Of a stretch of DNA of 27,848 bases, positions 1-8,678 are shown in pieces. Each line of letters begins with the position of its first letter. Within the stretch, counting starts at the first letter, position 1. Source of the stretch: Bacteriovorax stolpii (GTDB lineage Bacteria > Bdellovibrionota > Bacteriovoracia > Bacteriovoracales > Bacteriovoracaceae); contig CAMAYW010000003.1 of the NCBI GenBank assembly GCA_945862475.1, forward strand, positions 1 to 27,848, read 5' to 3'. The notes under the pieces are model-generated. The model ran no database searches. It worked only from the letters and a program-made list of their open reading frames with translations, and was not told the origin of the DNA. Position numbers and translations under genes: made by a program.

Positions 1-1473
1 AACGCAAAAGCATGGAACAAAAAAGAAACAATGGCCCATGCTCCAGTCTTTACAGAGCACTCTTTCGACTCTAATGAATTTTTGAAAGAAAAATCGAGTT
101 GGTCAAAAATAAAAAGAAAGCTCGCGAGTGATACCACTTTTAATCATGGAGACTTAAGTCCTGATTTTAAGAAAATAAGAGACGAGTGGCTTAAGATTCA
201 ATCAGCAAACGAAGTGGAGCATTTTCTTAAAAAAACACTTTCCGAATATAGTAAGCTTTCAGAGGATTCAAAGTATTTCATGACACAACTTCATCCCCTC
301 ATTTCGCTCAGGGGAATTGTCTGGAGAGCAAGACCACTCTTTGAACATTCAAAGGGTCTACTTGGAAATAAATCAACCCATGTATCCACCGTTCAGTTTT
401 TAAGAACCGCCATCTCATCCTTCAAAACGATCTTACCTTCTAACCAATCTGATGCCGTTATCCAGTATTTTACAGAACCATCCATCGACATGACAAAGAA
501 GGATCAGTTTCAAACCATCACTGATTTTCAAAATTTCATGATGAGTGATTACGTTCCTCTTCTCCAGGATTCCATCAAAAAACTTGAGGTCATCTCAAAA
601 AATGCTTCTGATAAAGTATTTGTATGGGATAACAAAATGGTTTTTGGGCAGGGAACTTTTGAAGATGACATCCAAAGATTTAGAGGTCATGGTGTCGCTG
701 AAATTCACTTAACCATTGCTTCATTTTATAGAGCTACTCACGACATACTTGTTTATTGTGCTTATAACCAAGACTACTCGGTTCAACTTTTGGGTGAAAT
801 CGGCTCCCATTTGGGTGTTGATTCAAGTATTTTTGCTTCCAAAAGTAAGGACCTTGGTTTGACGGATGAAGAGCGAGTCAAGCTTGTGAAAAATGCTGTC
901 AAAAAACATCATTTTCTTGAGCTTCGAAATTATCAAGGCTCGCAGTATGGATCTCAACTCATGAAACAGGCGTACGTTGCACTTAAAAACTCTGTCGTTT
1001 ACGCCGACCGCTCTTATCATTTTCTTCAGGGTCAAGAGTCTTCCAAAGTCATGGCGATTAATCCCCTTTTTGTTCAAAATGATAGTTCACCTCAACTCAA
1101 TAAGGGTCTGACGAATATGAAAGCAGTCGTCTCAGGTCCCGCGGAAGTGAGGGATCCCATTTCTGGAGAGACTGTGAGTCTCCATCTATCAGCATTTTAT
1201 TTCAATCCTCCCCAATCTCTTGGGATATTTCTTCCAACACAATTTGAAACTGGAGAAATTGAAAAAAGCATTAAGAATAAACGGGGAGAGATTTTAAAAG
1301 TTAGAAACTATCTTCGTGGACGCTCAATTGCGTGGGATAATAATGCATGGAAATCGTTTGTTCCGAGTGCCGAAGGAAAAGAACCAAACTACATGGCCGA
1401 AGCGAGAAGAACAATTCAGTATAGTCTTGGAACTTCCAGTGTGTTTGGTTTGACTCATTTATTTGTAGACTAA
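1..1473 (+). CDS. Unrecognised protein, 5' end outside window
   Basis: I do not recognise this protein. The reading frame is open from base 1 through an ATG at 31 (ten codons with no stop before it), and no Shine-Dalgarno precedes that ATG, so the gene probably starts upstream of the window. About 490 residues are visible. They are soluble and look mostly helical, with no transmembrane segment. A stretch around residues 205-245 (from the ATG at 31) is rich in His, Arg and Glu (DDIQRFRGHGVAEIHL, then FYRATHD), and a second His/Tyr/Arg-rich helix follows near residue 300 (KKHHFLELRNYQGSQYG); either could bind a metal, heme or another cofactor, but this is a guess. The stop lies 13 bases before the Rieske gene, so it is probably the first visible member of the oxygenase operon. 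Confidence 0.75.
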   Translation, partial: NAKAWNKKETMAHAPVFTEHSFDSNEFLKEKSSWSKIKRKLASDTTFNHGDLSPDFKKIRDEWLKIQSANEVEHFLKKTLSEYSKLSEDSKYFMTQLHPLISLRGIVWRARPLFEHSKGLLGNKSTHVSTVQFLRTAISSFKTILPSNQSDAVIQYFTEPSIDMTKKDQFQTITDFQNFMMSDYVPLLQDSIKKLEVISKNASDKVFVWDNKMVFGQGTFEDDIQRFRGHGVAEIHLTIASFYRATHDILVYCAYNQDYSVQLLGEIGSHLGVDSSIFASKSKDLGLTDEERVKLVKNAVKKHHFLELRNYQGSQYGSQLMKQAYVALKNSVVYADRSYHFLQGQESSKVMAINPLFVQNDSSPQLNKGLTNMKAVVSGPAEVRDPISGETVSLHLSAFYFNPPQSLGIFLPTQFETGEIEKSIKNKRGEILKVRNYLRGRSIAWDNNAWKSFVPSAEGKEPNYMAEARRTIQYSLGTSSVFGLTHLFVD

Positions 1474-1486
1474 TAAAAGTTGGACT

Positions 1487-2500
1487 ATGGCCTACTTTGA
1501 AAGAATAAAACAATTTGGTGTAAGTGGTTTTGTACCAGAGGGATGGTATTGGCTCACTCGTTCAGAAAAAATAAAAAAAAGTAAAGCATACCCAATCAAA
1601 TTTCTGAACACTGAACTTGTCCTATTGAGAGGTGAAGATAATACAGTCCGTGCTTTTGATGCTTATTGCCCTCACATGGGTGCTCACTTATGTGATGGAA
1701 CTGTCGAGGGAAATGCAATTCGATGTCCCTTTCACTTCTGGAAATTTAATTCAGATGGAAAATGCATTGAAATACCTGCTCAAACTGAATTAACGAATAT
1801 CCCTAGTCTTAGACCCCATAAAATCAGAGAGGCCTATGGCCTTATTTGGTTATGGACAGGTGAGGCATCAGATCCTGAAGATATTCCAGTTATTCCTGAA
1901 TTAAAAGGAATCCCATTGGACTTTACGCTCGGGTCAAATTTTTTAAAAAATTGCCATCCGAATGTTGTAATGATTAATGCCATCGATGCTCAACATTTTC
2001 GATCTGTTCATCAATTGATTGTGGATTTGAATATGAAGGTGACCCCTCTTTCAGAGAGATGCATCCAACTGTCGAACACAACTCCTATGCCAGAAAAAAA
2101 TCCCATCTTAAGATTTGCCAAGAAATTTTATAAAAAAGCATTAACGTACGAAATGACGTACTGGTGGGGACATACTGGTTCAGTCATGGTGGGGCCAGAT
2201 TTTTTACATTTTTACATCATCTTTGCCTTACGTCCTACTTTAGAAGGATTTACCGAAGGTCAGACAATTCTTGTGACTAAAAAAAGAAAAGGTCTCATCG
2301 GACTAATCATCAACCCTATCATTCTATTTGCTACGAAGCTTGTGGGAAATTATTTTGCCAAGGGCGACACAATTATATTTAATCGCATCAACTTTAAATT
2401 CAACACCCCCATTAGGGCCGATAAGGCCATAATTGATTTTGTCGAACATTATGAGGCTCAAAGGCCTGCTAACAGGTATATGCAGGGTACAAATACTTAG
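1487..2500 (+). CDS. Rieske non-heme iron oxygenase, first copy
   Basis: Predicted alpha-subunit-type Rieske oxygenase of 337 residues, which would use electrons from a ferredoxin to activate O2. The [2Fe-2S] Rieske ligands are clear: C61-P-H63 (CPHMGAHL) and C80-x2-H83 (CPFHFW). The mononuclear iron site is D167-x2-H170-x4-H175 (NAIDAQHFRSVH). The layout and the CPFHFW...GKCIEIP stretch recall, from memory, the PrnD (aminopyrrolnitrin N-oxygenase) type, but the substrate cannot be read from sequence. It is clearly related to the minus-strand Rieske gene ending at 10242: both carry VTKKRKGL followed by a hydrophobic C-terminal segment, which may touch the membrane. Start chosen at ATG 1487; the upstream TTGGA is only a weak ribosome site. 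It sits between the unknown gene and the AurF-like oxygenase. Confidence 0.9.
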   Translation: MAYFERIKQFGVSGFVPEGWYWLTRSEKIKKSKAYPIKFLNTELVLLRGEDNTVRAFDAYCPHMGAHLCDGTVEGNAIRCPFHFWKFNSDGKCIEIPAQTELTNIPSLRPHKIREAYGLIWLWTGEASDPEDIPVIPELKGIPLDFTLGSNFLKNCHPNVVMINAIDAQHFRSVHQLIVDLNMKVTPLSERCIQLSNTTPMPEKNPILRFAKKFYKKALTYEMTYWWGHTGSVMVGPDFLHFYIIFALRPTLEGFTEGQTILVTKKRKGLIGLIINPIILFATKLVGNYFAKGDTIIFNRINFKFNTPIRADKAIIDFVEHYEAQRPANRYMQGTNT

Positions 2501-2554
2501 ACATTATATTTTAAAATCTTAGCTGCCGATGTAGTGAATGATAAAGAAGGAAAT

Positions 2555-3745
2555 ATGAATAGAAACTTAAGTCAAAGACACGATGTTTGTCTCGCTGATG
2601 ACCAAAAGACCATGAAAAGAATGGAGATTGCTCTTAAGCGAAGTAAGGAGCTTGATCAAACTGCAAATATGGATCAAACTTCCAGCTCATTTGACTATCA
2701 ACTTTGTAAAGATGAGATGTGGAACCCAGAAAAGTTCTCTCTTTTATACAAAACATGGCTATGGAATCAATCCACACCGGCGCAAAAAGTTAAGTTAAAT
2801 CAGCTTTACTGGGTAGCCTATTATTCTCAAATCATATCGGCAGAAATCGCGACTATCTTTTTTAATCAAACGAGTGCTGCTGCACTCTATGGTATGGAAG
2901 ATTTTAGAATCGTCTGTGACACTCTCGATTTAGAATCTGCTCAAGAGCGTGCGCATATTAATGCCTTCAAAAAAATAAGTGAACAGTTTGAAGTAGAAAA
3001 TTTCGGAGAAAGAGTGTTCACCTACCCTATGCGAACACCGTTTGAGAAAACGATGTTGTATTCAGACCTAAATGACTTTCAGCAGTGGTGGAGAAAATGG
3101 CAATTAAACTTTTTCACGATGATTTCTTCTAACTCCCCCTTCATTGGATGTCAGTATTTCACGGTTAGGGGTCTTAGAACTCTTAATGGAAAAATCGTTC
3201 AGCACCAGTTATCCCGTTATTACTCTGAACATCCGGATAAGGAAAACTCTCCTGCTCCATCAAAAATTAGTTACTATCATTTTATTGATGAATCTTTCCA
3301 CTTCAATACTTCGACGGTCGTTTCTCATGAGGTGATCAATTCTCTTCCAAGGCCATCAAAGTTTGAGACGTTAGTCGGAAACATGGCGCTTAGAGGGTGC
3401 CAAATGGATCACTACAATTTTTCCACCGCCATTAATGGTATTTTTTGGTATGATCCGGCCCTTTACCAAACCATTTATAAAGTTCTTCGTTCACCCATTT
3501 TTAACATGAACGATAAAGAAGCAGTTGAAGCGATTAGAAAGTGTTTTTGCGAAGAGAGTGAAGGGATGCTTTTAAGTCATAAGACTCACAGAGAATCCGT
3601 TGACAGCTACAAAGCTTATTTACAAGACTTTAACTACATCAATAAAGAGAATAAGGAATTATCTCTCATGGCGAGTAATAGTCTAGAAAAGCATTTAAAA
3701 AACAATCGTAAGTCCTTTGAGACTTTTAAACGAAAAGTTGCTTGA
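2555..3745 (+). CDS. AurF-like diiron oxygenase
   Basis: Predicted soluble helical diiron oxygenase related to AurF (p-aminobenzoate N-oxygenase family, which oxidises arylamines). Counting from the GTG at 2534, likely metal ligands are E104, E138 and H141 (ERAH), H249, E253 and H256 (HFIDESFH). Spacings E-x2-H, H-x3-E and E-x2-H match my memory of AurF (E136/H139, H223/E227/H230). The remaining AurF carboxylate (E196) has no obvious partner: I see no Glu between residues 171 and 232, only Asp 178 and 181. The start is set at ATG 2555 because AGAAGGA lies just upstream; the frame also opens at GTG 2534, which lacks a ribosome site. The ferredoxin start follows one base after the stop, suggesting it is the electron donor. 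Confidence 0.8.
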   Translation: MNRNLSQRHDVCLADDQKTMKRMEIALKRSKELDQTANMDQTSSSFDYQLCKDEMWNPEKFSLLYKTWLWNQSTPAQKVKLNQLYWVAYYSQIISAEIATIFFNQTSAAALYGMEDFRIVCDTLDLESAQERAHINAFKKISEQFEVENFGERVFTYPMRTPFEKTMLYSDLNDFQQWWRKWQLNFFTMISSNSPFIGCQYFTVRGLRTLNGKIVQHQLSRYYSEHPDKENSPAPSKISYYHFIDESFHFNTSTVVSHEVINSLPRPSKFETLVGNMALRGCQMDHYNFSTAINGIFWYDPALYQTIYKVLRSPIFNMNDKEAVEAIRKCFCEESEGMLLSHKTHRESVDSYKAYLQDFNYINKENKELSLMASNSLEKHLKNNRKSFETFKRKVA

Positions 3746-3746
3746 T

Positions 3747-4043
3747 ATGTCATGCCGTTTAGAATTTACCGGATCAGACAAACCACCCGTAGAACTTAAG
3801 GACGGCGAATGTCTTTCTGAAAAATTAACGATTCATAATTCTCCTATTCTCTTTGGGTGTAGAATTGGGATTTGTGGAACTTGTGCGATTGAAGTTCTCC
3901 AATCAGATTCCCCTCTTCCACCAAGGACTCAAGACGAGAGTGATTTTTTAGAGAACATGTATCCAGGGAATGAAAATATTCGTCTCGCCTGCCAGATCCA
4001 CATCAATACCAACATGAAAATCCGTAAAGTAAATTCAAAATGA
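3747..4043 (+). CDS. Plant-type [2Fe-2S] ferredoxin
   Basis: Small 98-residue ferredoxin carrying one [2Fe-2S] cluster. The ligand pattern is C38-x4-C43-x2-C46 (CRIGICGTC) followed by C82 (ACQ), the classic plant/adrenodoxin-like fold spacing. It most likely passes electrons to the flanking Rieske and diiron oxygenases. The start is ATG 3747, one base after the upstream TGA, implying coupled translation; an in-frame TTG at 3717 inside the upstream gene is less likely. Its stop overlaps the next Rieske start as ATGA (4040-4043). No matching NAD(P)H:ferredoxin reductase is encoded anywhere in the window, so that step must be borrowed from elsewhere in the genome. Confidence 0.92.
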   Translation: MSCRLEFTGSDKPPVELKDGECLSEKLTIHNSPILFGCRIGICGTCAIEVLQSDSPLPPRTQDESDFLENMYPGNENIRLACQIHINTNMKIRKVNSK

Positions 4044-5056
4044 AACGAGAAGATTTCTGGTATATAGCAGCTGAAAGCCATGAGCTCGGTAAAAACCAAG
4101 TCTTATCTCGCTCTATCCTAAACGAGTGGATTGCTCTTTTTAGAACCGAATCAGGAGCGATAGCGGCCATGCAGGATAAGTGTCTCCATAGAACCGCTCA
4201 GCTCTCAAATGGGAAAGTAATCAATAACAATCTTCAGTGTCCCTATCATGGGTGGACTTATGATCAAACAGGGGAAGTTGTACGAATCCCCTCTCTAGGT
4301 CCAGAGTACAAGCCGCAAGGGAAATGTGCCAAAACCTATCAGGTGATGGAAAAAGAAGATTATATTTACGTTAAACTGGGACAGAGCTTTCCAGAGCTTC
4401 AGCCTTTTTCAATGCCTTGTTTTGGAGAGAAAGGCTACACCACTATTCGACTTCAAAATCTTTTCCATAATAATGTCACCAATTGTGCTGAAAATTTTGT
4501 AGATATTCCCCATACCACTTTTGTGCATCCAAAAATTTTTAGAGACGCAAAAGATGAAAAGTTTGGTGCGAGGATTGAAAGAGAATTCGGCCGTGTCAAA
4601 GTGACTTATAAAAATGAGAAAAAAAACTTCGGTTGGTTTTCTTGGTTTTTAAATCCAACGGGGAAAGAAATTGGCCACACTGATGAATTTTTTGTCCCCA
4701 ATATCACGAGTGTTCACTATCGTTTTGGAGGGAAAAATCATTTTATCATTACGTCTCAGTCCATTCCTATAAACGATCAAGAAACACTCGTTTATACTGA
4801 TCTAACCTACAATTATGGAATTTGGACTCAATTATCAAGACCCTTGGTAAAGCTACAAGCGCAGGCGATTATTGATCAAGACATCAGGATTTTAAATAAT
4901 CAGATGAAGACGATCAATAAATATGGGGCCCATTTTCAAAACTCTCCAGCTGACATCATTCACACTTGGATCGAGTCTCTTCAGGCAGAGATTGAAGAAG
5001 GCCGTGATCCTTATGCCATGCCAAAGAAAGAAGTGGAGATCGAATTTTGGGTTTAA
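4040..5056 (+). CDS. Rieske non-heme iron oxygenase, second type
   Basis: A 338-residue Rieske oxygenase from a different branch than the copies at 1487 and 10242; it looks like the VanA/phenylpropionate-dioxygenase-type alpha subunits. Rieske ligands are C48-x-H50 (CLHR) and C67-x2-H70 (CPYHGW). The catalytic iron ligands are D155-x2-H158-x4-H163 (NFVDIPHTTFVHP), and the acidic DQD at 279-281 is where the third, carboxylate ligand normally lies. It starts in a 4-base ATGA overlap with the ferredoxin gene, which strongly suggests they work together. Its 3' end overlaps the next gene by 10 bases. The substrate is unknown; mono-oxygenation, demethylation or hydroxylation would all be typical for this family. 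Confidence 0.9.
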   Translation: MKREDFWYIAAESHELGKNQVLSRSILNEWIALFRTESGAIAAMQDKCLHRTAQLSNGKVINNNLQCPYHGWTYDQTGEVVRIPSLGPEYKPQGKCAKTYQVMEKEDYIYVKLGQSFPELQPFSMPCFGEKGYTTIRLQNLFHNNVTNCAENFVDIPHTTFVHPKIFRDAKDEKFGARIEREFGRVKVTYKNEKKNFGWFSWFLNPTGKEIGHTDEFFVPNITSVHYRFGGKNHFIITSQSIPINDQETLVYTDLTYNYGIWTQLSRPLVKLQAQAIIDQDIRILNNQMKTINKYGAHFQNSPADIIHTWIESLQAEIEEGRDPYAMPKKEVEIEFWV

Positions 5057-5790
5057 ACACTGCTCTGATATTCTTGGTCTTTTCTTTACTGGTCTTATTA
5101 AGACTATCAAATGAGCTTTATAGACATGCTTCCTTGTCTCGATCAAAAGAAGAATGGATCGTCGACTTTATGGGTCTAATTATACAAGGAGTGATTATAC
5201 CTCTCACTCCGCTCATGATGATACCTTTATTAAAATATTTTGTTCCCTCTTTGCATCAATCAGTTCACATCGATCCTATTGGCCAGTTCATCATAAGCTT
5301 CTTTGTCGTTGATTATCTTTATTACTGGAACCATCGTTTTTTTCATTCAAAAACTTTTTGGCACATTCATCGGCTTCACCATAGTTCAAGACATCTTGAT
5401 GTGTTTGCAACGTCACGCAATAGTTTAGTGACTTCTTTCGTTTTCATTTATGTTTGGGCCCAAGTGATAGGGCTCTATTTGATTCAAGATCCGACGTTTT
5501 TTTTAGCTGGCTTTGGATGCACATTTGCTCTTGATCTATGGAGACATGGAGGTGTGGCGACCCCAAAAATTCTGAAAAATCTTATGTCACCAATCCTCAT
5601 ACTACCTGAGCACCATATCTATCACCATGCAGTTCTTGGAAGAACAAAAAATTATGGGGCGAATTTAAATTGGTGGGACAGAATTCATGGGACTTTTTCG
5701 AATGAGATGATTCAGAATGAGAACCTAGAAAAGCTACCCAGTCGTTCTATTTGGTTAGAGATTTTTAGTCCAAGGAGAATCGGAAAATGA
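5047..5790 (+). CDS. Membrane fatty acid hydroxylase/sterol desaturase
   Basis: Integral membrane non-heme diiron protein of the fatty acid hydroxylase (sterol desaturase) superfamily, 247 residues. The histidine boxes are HRFFH (96-100), HxHRLHH (106-112) and HHIYHH (189-194). Hydrophobic segments near residues 5-20, 43-62, 80-95 and 128-160 fit the usual membrane-embedded arrangement with the His cluster on the cytosolic face. It probably hydroxylates or desaturates a lipid-like chain. The start is taken as TTG 5047, with GGAG at 5035-5038 eight bases upstream; no ATG lies nearby, and the next Met is about 41 residues in, past the first membrane helix. It overlaps the upstream Rieske gene by 10 bases and the next gene by ATGA. 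Confidence 0.9.
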   Translation: MGLNTALIFLVFSLLVLLRLSNELYRHASLSRSKEEWIVDFMGLIIQGVIIPLTPLMMIPLLKYFVPSLHQSVHIDPIGQFIISFFVVDYLYYWNHRFFHSKTFWHIHRLHHSSRHLDVFATSRNSLVTSFVFIYVWAQVIGLYLIQDPTFFLAGFGCTFALDLWRHGGVATPKILKNLMSPILILPEHHIYHHAVLGRTKNYGANLNWWDRIHGTFSNEMIQNENLEKLPSRSIWLEIFSPRRIGK

Positions 5791-6395
5791 CTTTAGGTGG
5801 CAAGTTTGTCTCAACATTTCCTATCTTTTATATTTTGTTGGTTCTAAGTTGGCTTTATAAAATGTTTTCTCACTTTGAGTGGTATGATTTTATTGTTCTT
5901 GTATCTATTGTTTATTTACTTCCTCTTATCCTTCACAGAATCCATTTTTTCTTTTTCCCCTTTTCTGATGGTTATTGGGTTCTATCAGAAAAAAAATATA
6001 ATCCTTGGTGGGCAACCCACATGTTTCAATATCCTTTTATAGCCATCCCGTGGCTAGAGTCTCTGATTCATTTTATTCCAGGTCTTTATTCGGCTTGGCT
6101 ACGCGCATGGGGAAGTAAAATAGGAAAAGATGTTTTTTGGACTCCACGAATAGAAATTGTTGATCGCGGACTCATGGAAGTTGGTGACAAGGTTATTTTT
6201 GGCCATATTTCTGGTTTTTGCTCGCACATGGTCGCTGATATCGATGGAAAACCCGCACTCGTTATTAAAAAAATTATCATCGGTGATAAAGTCTTTATTG
6301 GTGCCGATACCCAGATGGGACCAGGAGCAGACATTCCACCAAAAACAAAATTAAAACCTAAAACGAGAATCTATTGGCGTGGTGAGTGGCCGTGA
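5787..6395 (+). CDS. Membrane-anchored hexapeptide-repeat protein
   Basis: A 202-residue protein with two N-terminal hydrophobic helices (about residues 8-25 and 33-56) followed by a C-terminal region that looks like a left-handed beta-helix of hexapeptide repeats, from about residue 105 (SKIGKDVFWTP, VGDKVIFGH, IGDKVFIGADTQMGPGA). Hexapeptide proteins are most often acyltransferases, so transfer of an acyl group at the membrane is the best guess. The motif HISGFCSHMV (about 140-149) may hold a catalytic His. The protein is shorter than soluble LpxA/LacA-type enzymes and has few coils, so it may be a divergent or partner subunit. It is linked by 4-base overlaps to the hydroxylase before and the GH3 gene after it. 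Confidence 0.7.
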   Translation: MTLGGKFVSTFPIFYILLVLSWLYKMFSHFEWYDFIVLVSIVYLLPLILHRIHFFFFPFSDGYWVLSEKKYNPWWATHMFQYPFIAIPWLESLIHFIPGLYSAWLRAWGSKIGKDVFWTPRIEIVDRGLMEVGDKVIFGHISGFCSHMVADIDGKPALVIKKIIIGDKVFIGADTQMGPGADIPPKTKLKPKTRIYWRGEWP

Positions 6396-7771
6396 ATTTA
6401 TTTTTTTCCACTGTAAAAATAATTCTATTTTTTCTGGCATCAAATAAAAGAAAGGCATTCATTGAAGCTTGTAAAGATCCACAAAAAGCTCAAGAAGAGC
6501 TAAAGTCAAAAATACTCCAAGAGCTTAATTGTGATTATCCAAATACTCCTATGAGCTATGCCGATTATGCAACCTCATTACATTTGAACCCGAAAAATAT
6601 CTCTTTTTTTGAATTCACCTCCGGTTCAAGTGGGATTAAGAAAAGTATTCCCTATACGAGAGGACTCCTGAAGAGTTTTCAAAACATGTTCACTCTTTGG
6701 GTTCATGACGTGATTTTTTTTTCAGGGGTGAAGCTCTGTACTGGAAAATTCTTCATGAGTGTCTCTCCCCAAATTGGTGAAAGTGACAATGATGATAGAA
6801 AATATTTGTCACTTCCATTCAGGATACTCTTAAGCCCCTTTCTTATTTCAAATCCCAATAATCATAAGTCAGACTCTTCTGAAGAGTTCCTTTTCAAAAT
6901 TTCCCGTGATCTCATCGCAAGCCCAAAACTAGAGGTTATTTCGATTTGGAGCCCAACGTATCTTCTGGCGCTTCTCGACTACATTGAAAAAAATCAGCAT
7001 CAATTGGGGATAAAAATTGAGAGCTGGGAAAAGCTCTGGCCGAATCTTAAACTCATTTCGTGCTGGACTCATGCTCAAGCAGAAAAGCCCAGCAATAAGT
7101 TAAAAGAGTTTTTTCCCCGCGTGGTTTTTCAAGGTAAAGGACTCCTTTTAACAGAGGCGCCCGTGACAATTCCTTGGTCGGAGGCAAACGGTCACATCCC
7201 CTTAGTGTCAGAAACCATTATTGAATTTTTAGATAACGGCGAGATCCGAGGGATTCATGAAGTTGAAATCGGAAATACCTATGTCATCTTGACTGGCCAA
7301 AGAAATGGATTTCTTAGATACAATACCGAGGATGTTGTAAGAGTCACTGGGTTCTATTATAAAGTTCCCATTTTGGAATTTATTGGTCGTTATGGACAAC
7401 AGATTGATTTAGCAGGTGAAAAGTTTTCTGAACCCCTCCTAAAAGATCTGACAAAAGATCATGAGGGTGTCGTCTTTATTATCCCTAATGTTCGTGATCC
7501 TATTCCTCAATATGTGATTTTAACAGAACTCCACGACATTACAGACTGGGATCAAAAGCTTAAATCTATCCATCACTACAAGCTAGCTAGAAACCTCAAT
7601 CAACTTAAAGCACCAACTATAATCAAAGTAAGAAGCCCCTCTGAAATGTATCTTCAATATTGCCAATCAAGTGGAATGAATCTCGGGGACATCAAAGAGA
7701 GGGTACTTTTTTCTAATCTTTCTCAAGCTGAAAAATTTCTGGGATGGATTCAAAAAGCAGTGACGCCATAG
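6392..7771 (+). CDS. GH3-family acyl-adenylating enzyme
   Basis: Member of the GH3 branch of adenylate-forming enzymes, which activate a carboxylic acid with ATP and join it to an amine, amino acid or thiol. Counting from GTG 6386, the ATP loop is TSGSSGIKKSIPYT (78-91), QGKGLLLTEAP (249-259) matches the middle motif, RYNTEDVVRVTGF (311-323) corresponds to the family's YRYRLGDVVRV block, and GR-YGQQIDLAGEKFSE (334-349) is the signature before the C-terminal lid. At 461 residues it is somewhat shorter than plant GH3 proteins. I prefer the GTG at 6392 because it forms a GTGA overlap with the upstream stop; GTG 6386 is the alternative. The 3' end overlaps the convergent diiron gene by 59 bases. 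It probably performs the condensation step of the locus. Confidence 0.9.
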   Translation: MNLFFSTVKIILFFLASNKRKAFIEACKDPQKAQEELKSKILQELNCDYPNTPMSYADYATSLHLNPKNISFFEFTSGSSGIKKSIPYTRGLLKSFQNMFTLWVHDVIFFSGVKLCTGKFFMSVSPQIGESDNDDRKYLSLPFRILLSPFLISNPNNHKSDSSEEFLFKISRDLIASPKLEVISIWSPTYLLALLDYIEKNQHQLGIKIESWEKLWPNLKLISCWTHAQAEKPSNKLKEFFPRVVFQGKGLLLTEAPVTIPWSEANGHIPLVSETIIEFLDNGEIRGIHEVEIGNTYVILTGQRNGFLRYNTEDVVRVTGFYYKVPILEFIGRYGQQIDLAGEKFSEPLLKDLTKDHEGVVFIIPNVRDPIPQYVILTELHDITDWDQKLKSIHHYKLARNLNQLKAPTIIKVRSPSEMYLQYCQSSGMNLGDIKERVLFSNLSQAEKFLGWIQKAVTP

Positions 7772-8678
7772 ACTCCACCTGGAGCGGAGCAAATATCTTT
7801 TTTTCGCGCATTTCAATCATGATTTCGGAGGATAGTGCCTTCGAAACGAGATCATCAATTAATTGCAACTTTTGAGTTGTTGTTTTAACGGCGTCAGTTT
7901 CCTGCAAGAAACGAATCAAATCATCGCGAGTTGGACGAGGCAAAAATTTAAACATTTCTGAAACGAGGGTATAAGGACCTATCTGAATCATTTTACAAAT
8001 CTGTTCAATATAATTTAGAAGCTCTTGTTTATTTTTGCTTTCTCTCAATAGCTCTTGTTTGTCTTTCGTAAATAAAATAACACCCGCAGAGTGATGACGG
8101 ATTTCATCTTTTAGAATTGATTTAAAAGCTAAGCTTACTTTCTCACTCAGTGTCTCTTTGGCCAAGGACTTGTAGTAGTTTAGACCCCATCCTTCAAGAA
8201 GTATTTGAATCAGCAGAAGGTGCGAAACTCGTGTTGCATCTTGAATAATATCACCAATCAAAAGTGAAAAAGATGGGATCCTGCTATTGGATTTATCAAA
8301 ATCGAAAAGACTCTCGACAAGTCGCAAATGCTTAGCTTCTTCTTCAGCAACGAAGCAAAAAAATTGCCTTTCTTCTTTCGTAAGAGATGTCATGTTCATT
8401 TTGGCCGCGTAAGACATCCCAGCCGTTTCAATAAAATAAGCTTCTCTTAAAATACTTTCTGTCATCGATCTTAAAACGGATGTTTGCTTTTCAGAATCTA
8501 AAGACTTCCACAGCTTGGAATTTTCTAATTGAAAAAAGCGTTCATCCCACAAAAACTTTTCATTTTTCTGAGAAGTCTCTTTTTTTTCTCCGTGAACTTT
8601 AGCCGTTAACTCTAAAAGATTAAGAAAATCTTTTTGCTCAGAGGATGAAGGTTGTAAAAACAATTCTACTTTTTTCAA
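7713..8678 (-). CDS. Ferritin-like diiron protein
   Basis: A 321-residue protein with a four-helix diiron core. Likely ligands are E84 (or E79), E114 and H117 (EAKH), E162, and E192 with H195 (EIRH): the two ExxH pairs of ferritin-like oxidases. Unlike simple ferritins it has an N-terminal extension of about 65 residues and a long C-terminal helical part, so I expect an oxygenase or oxidase rather than iron storage; the substrate is unknown. It is the last gene of the minus-strand arm, its start overlapping the SDR stop as ATGA (8675-8678). Its last 59 bases lie antisense to the 3' end of the GH3 gene, with no separate terminator visible. Confidence 0.75.
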   Translation of the reverse strand: MKKVELFLQPSSSEQKDFLNLLELTAKVHGEKKETSQKNEKFLWDERFFQLENSKLWKSLDSEKQTSVLRSMTESILREAYFIETAGMSYAAKMNMTSLTKEERQFFCFVAEEEAKHLRLVESLFDFDKSNSRIPSFSLLIGDIIQDATRVSHLLLIQILLEGWGLNYYKSLAKETLSEKVSLAFKSILKDEIRHHSAGVILFTKDKQELLRESKNKQELLNYIEQICKMIQIGPYTLVSEMFKFLPRPTRDDLIRFLQETDAVKTTTQKLQLIDDLVSKALSSEIMIEMREKKIFAPLQVESMASLLFESIPEIFQLEKD

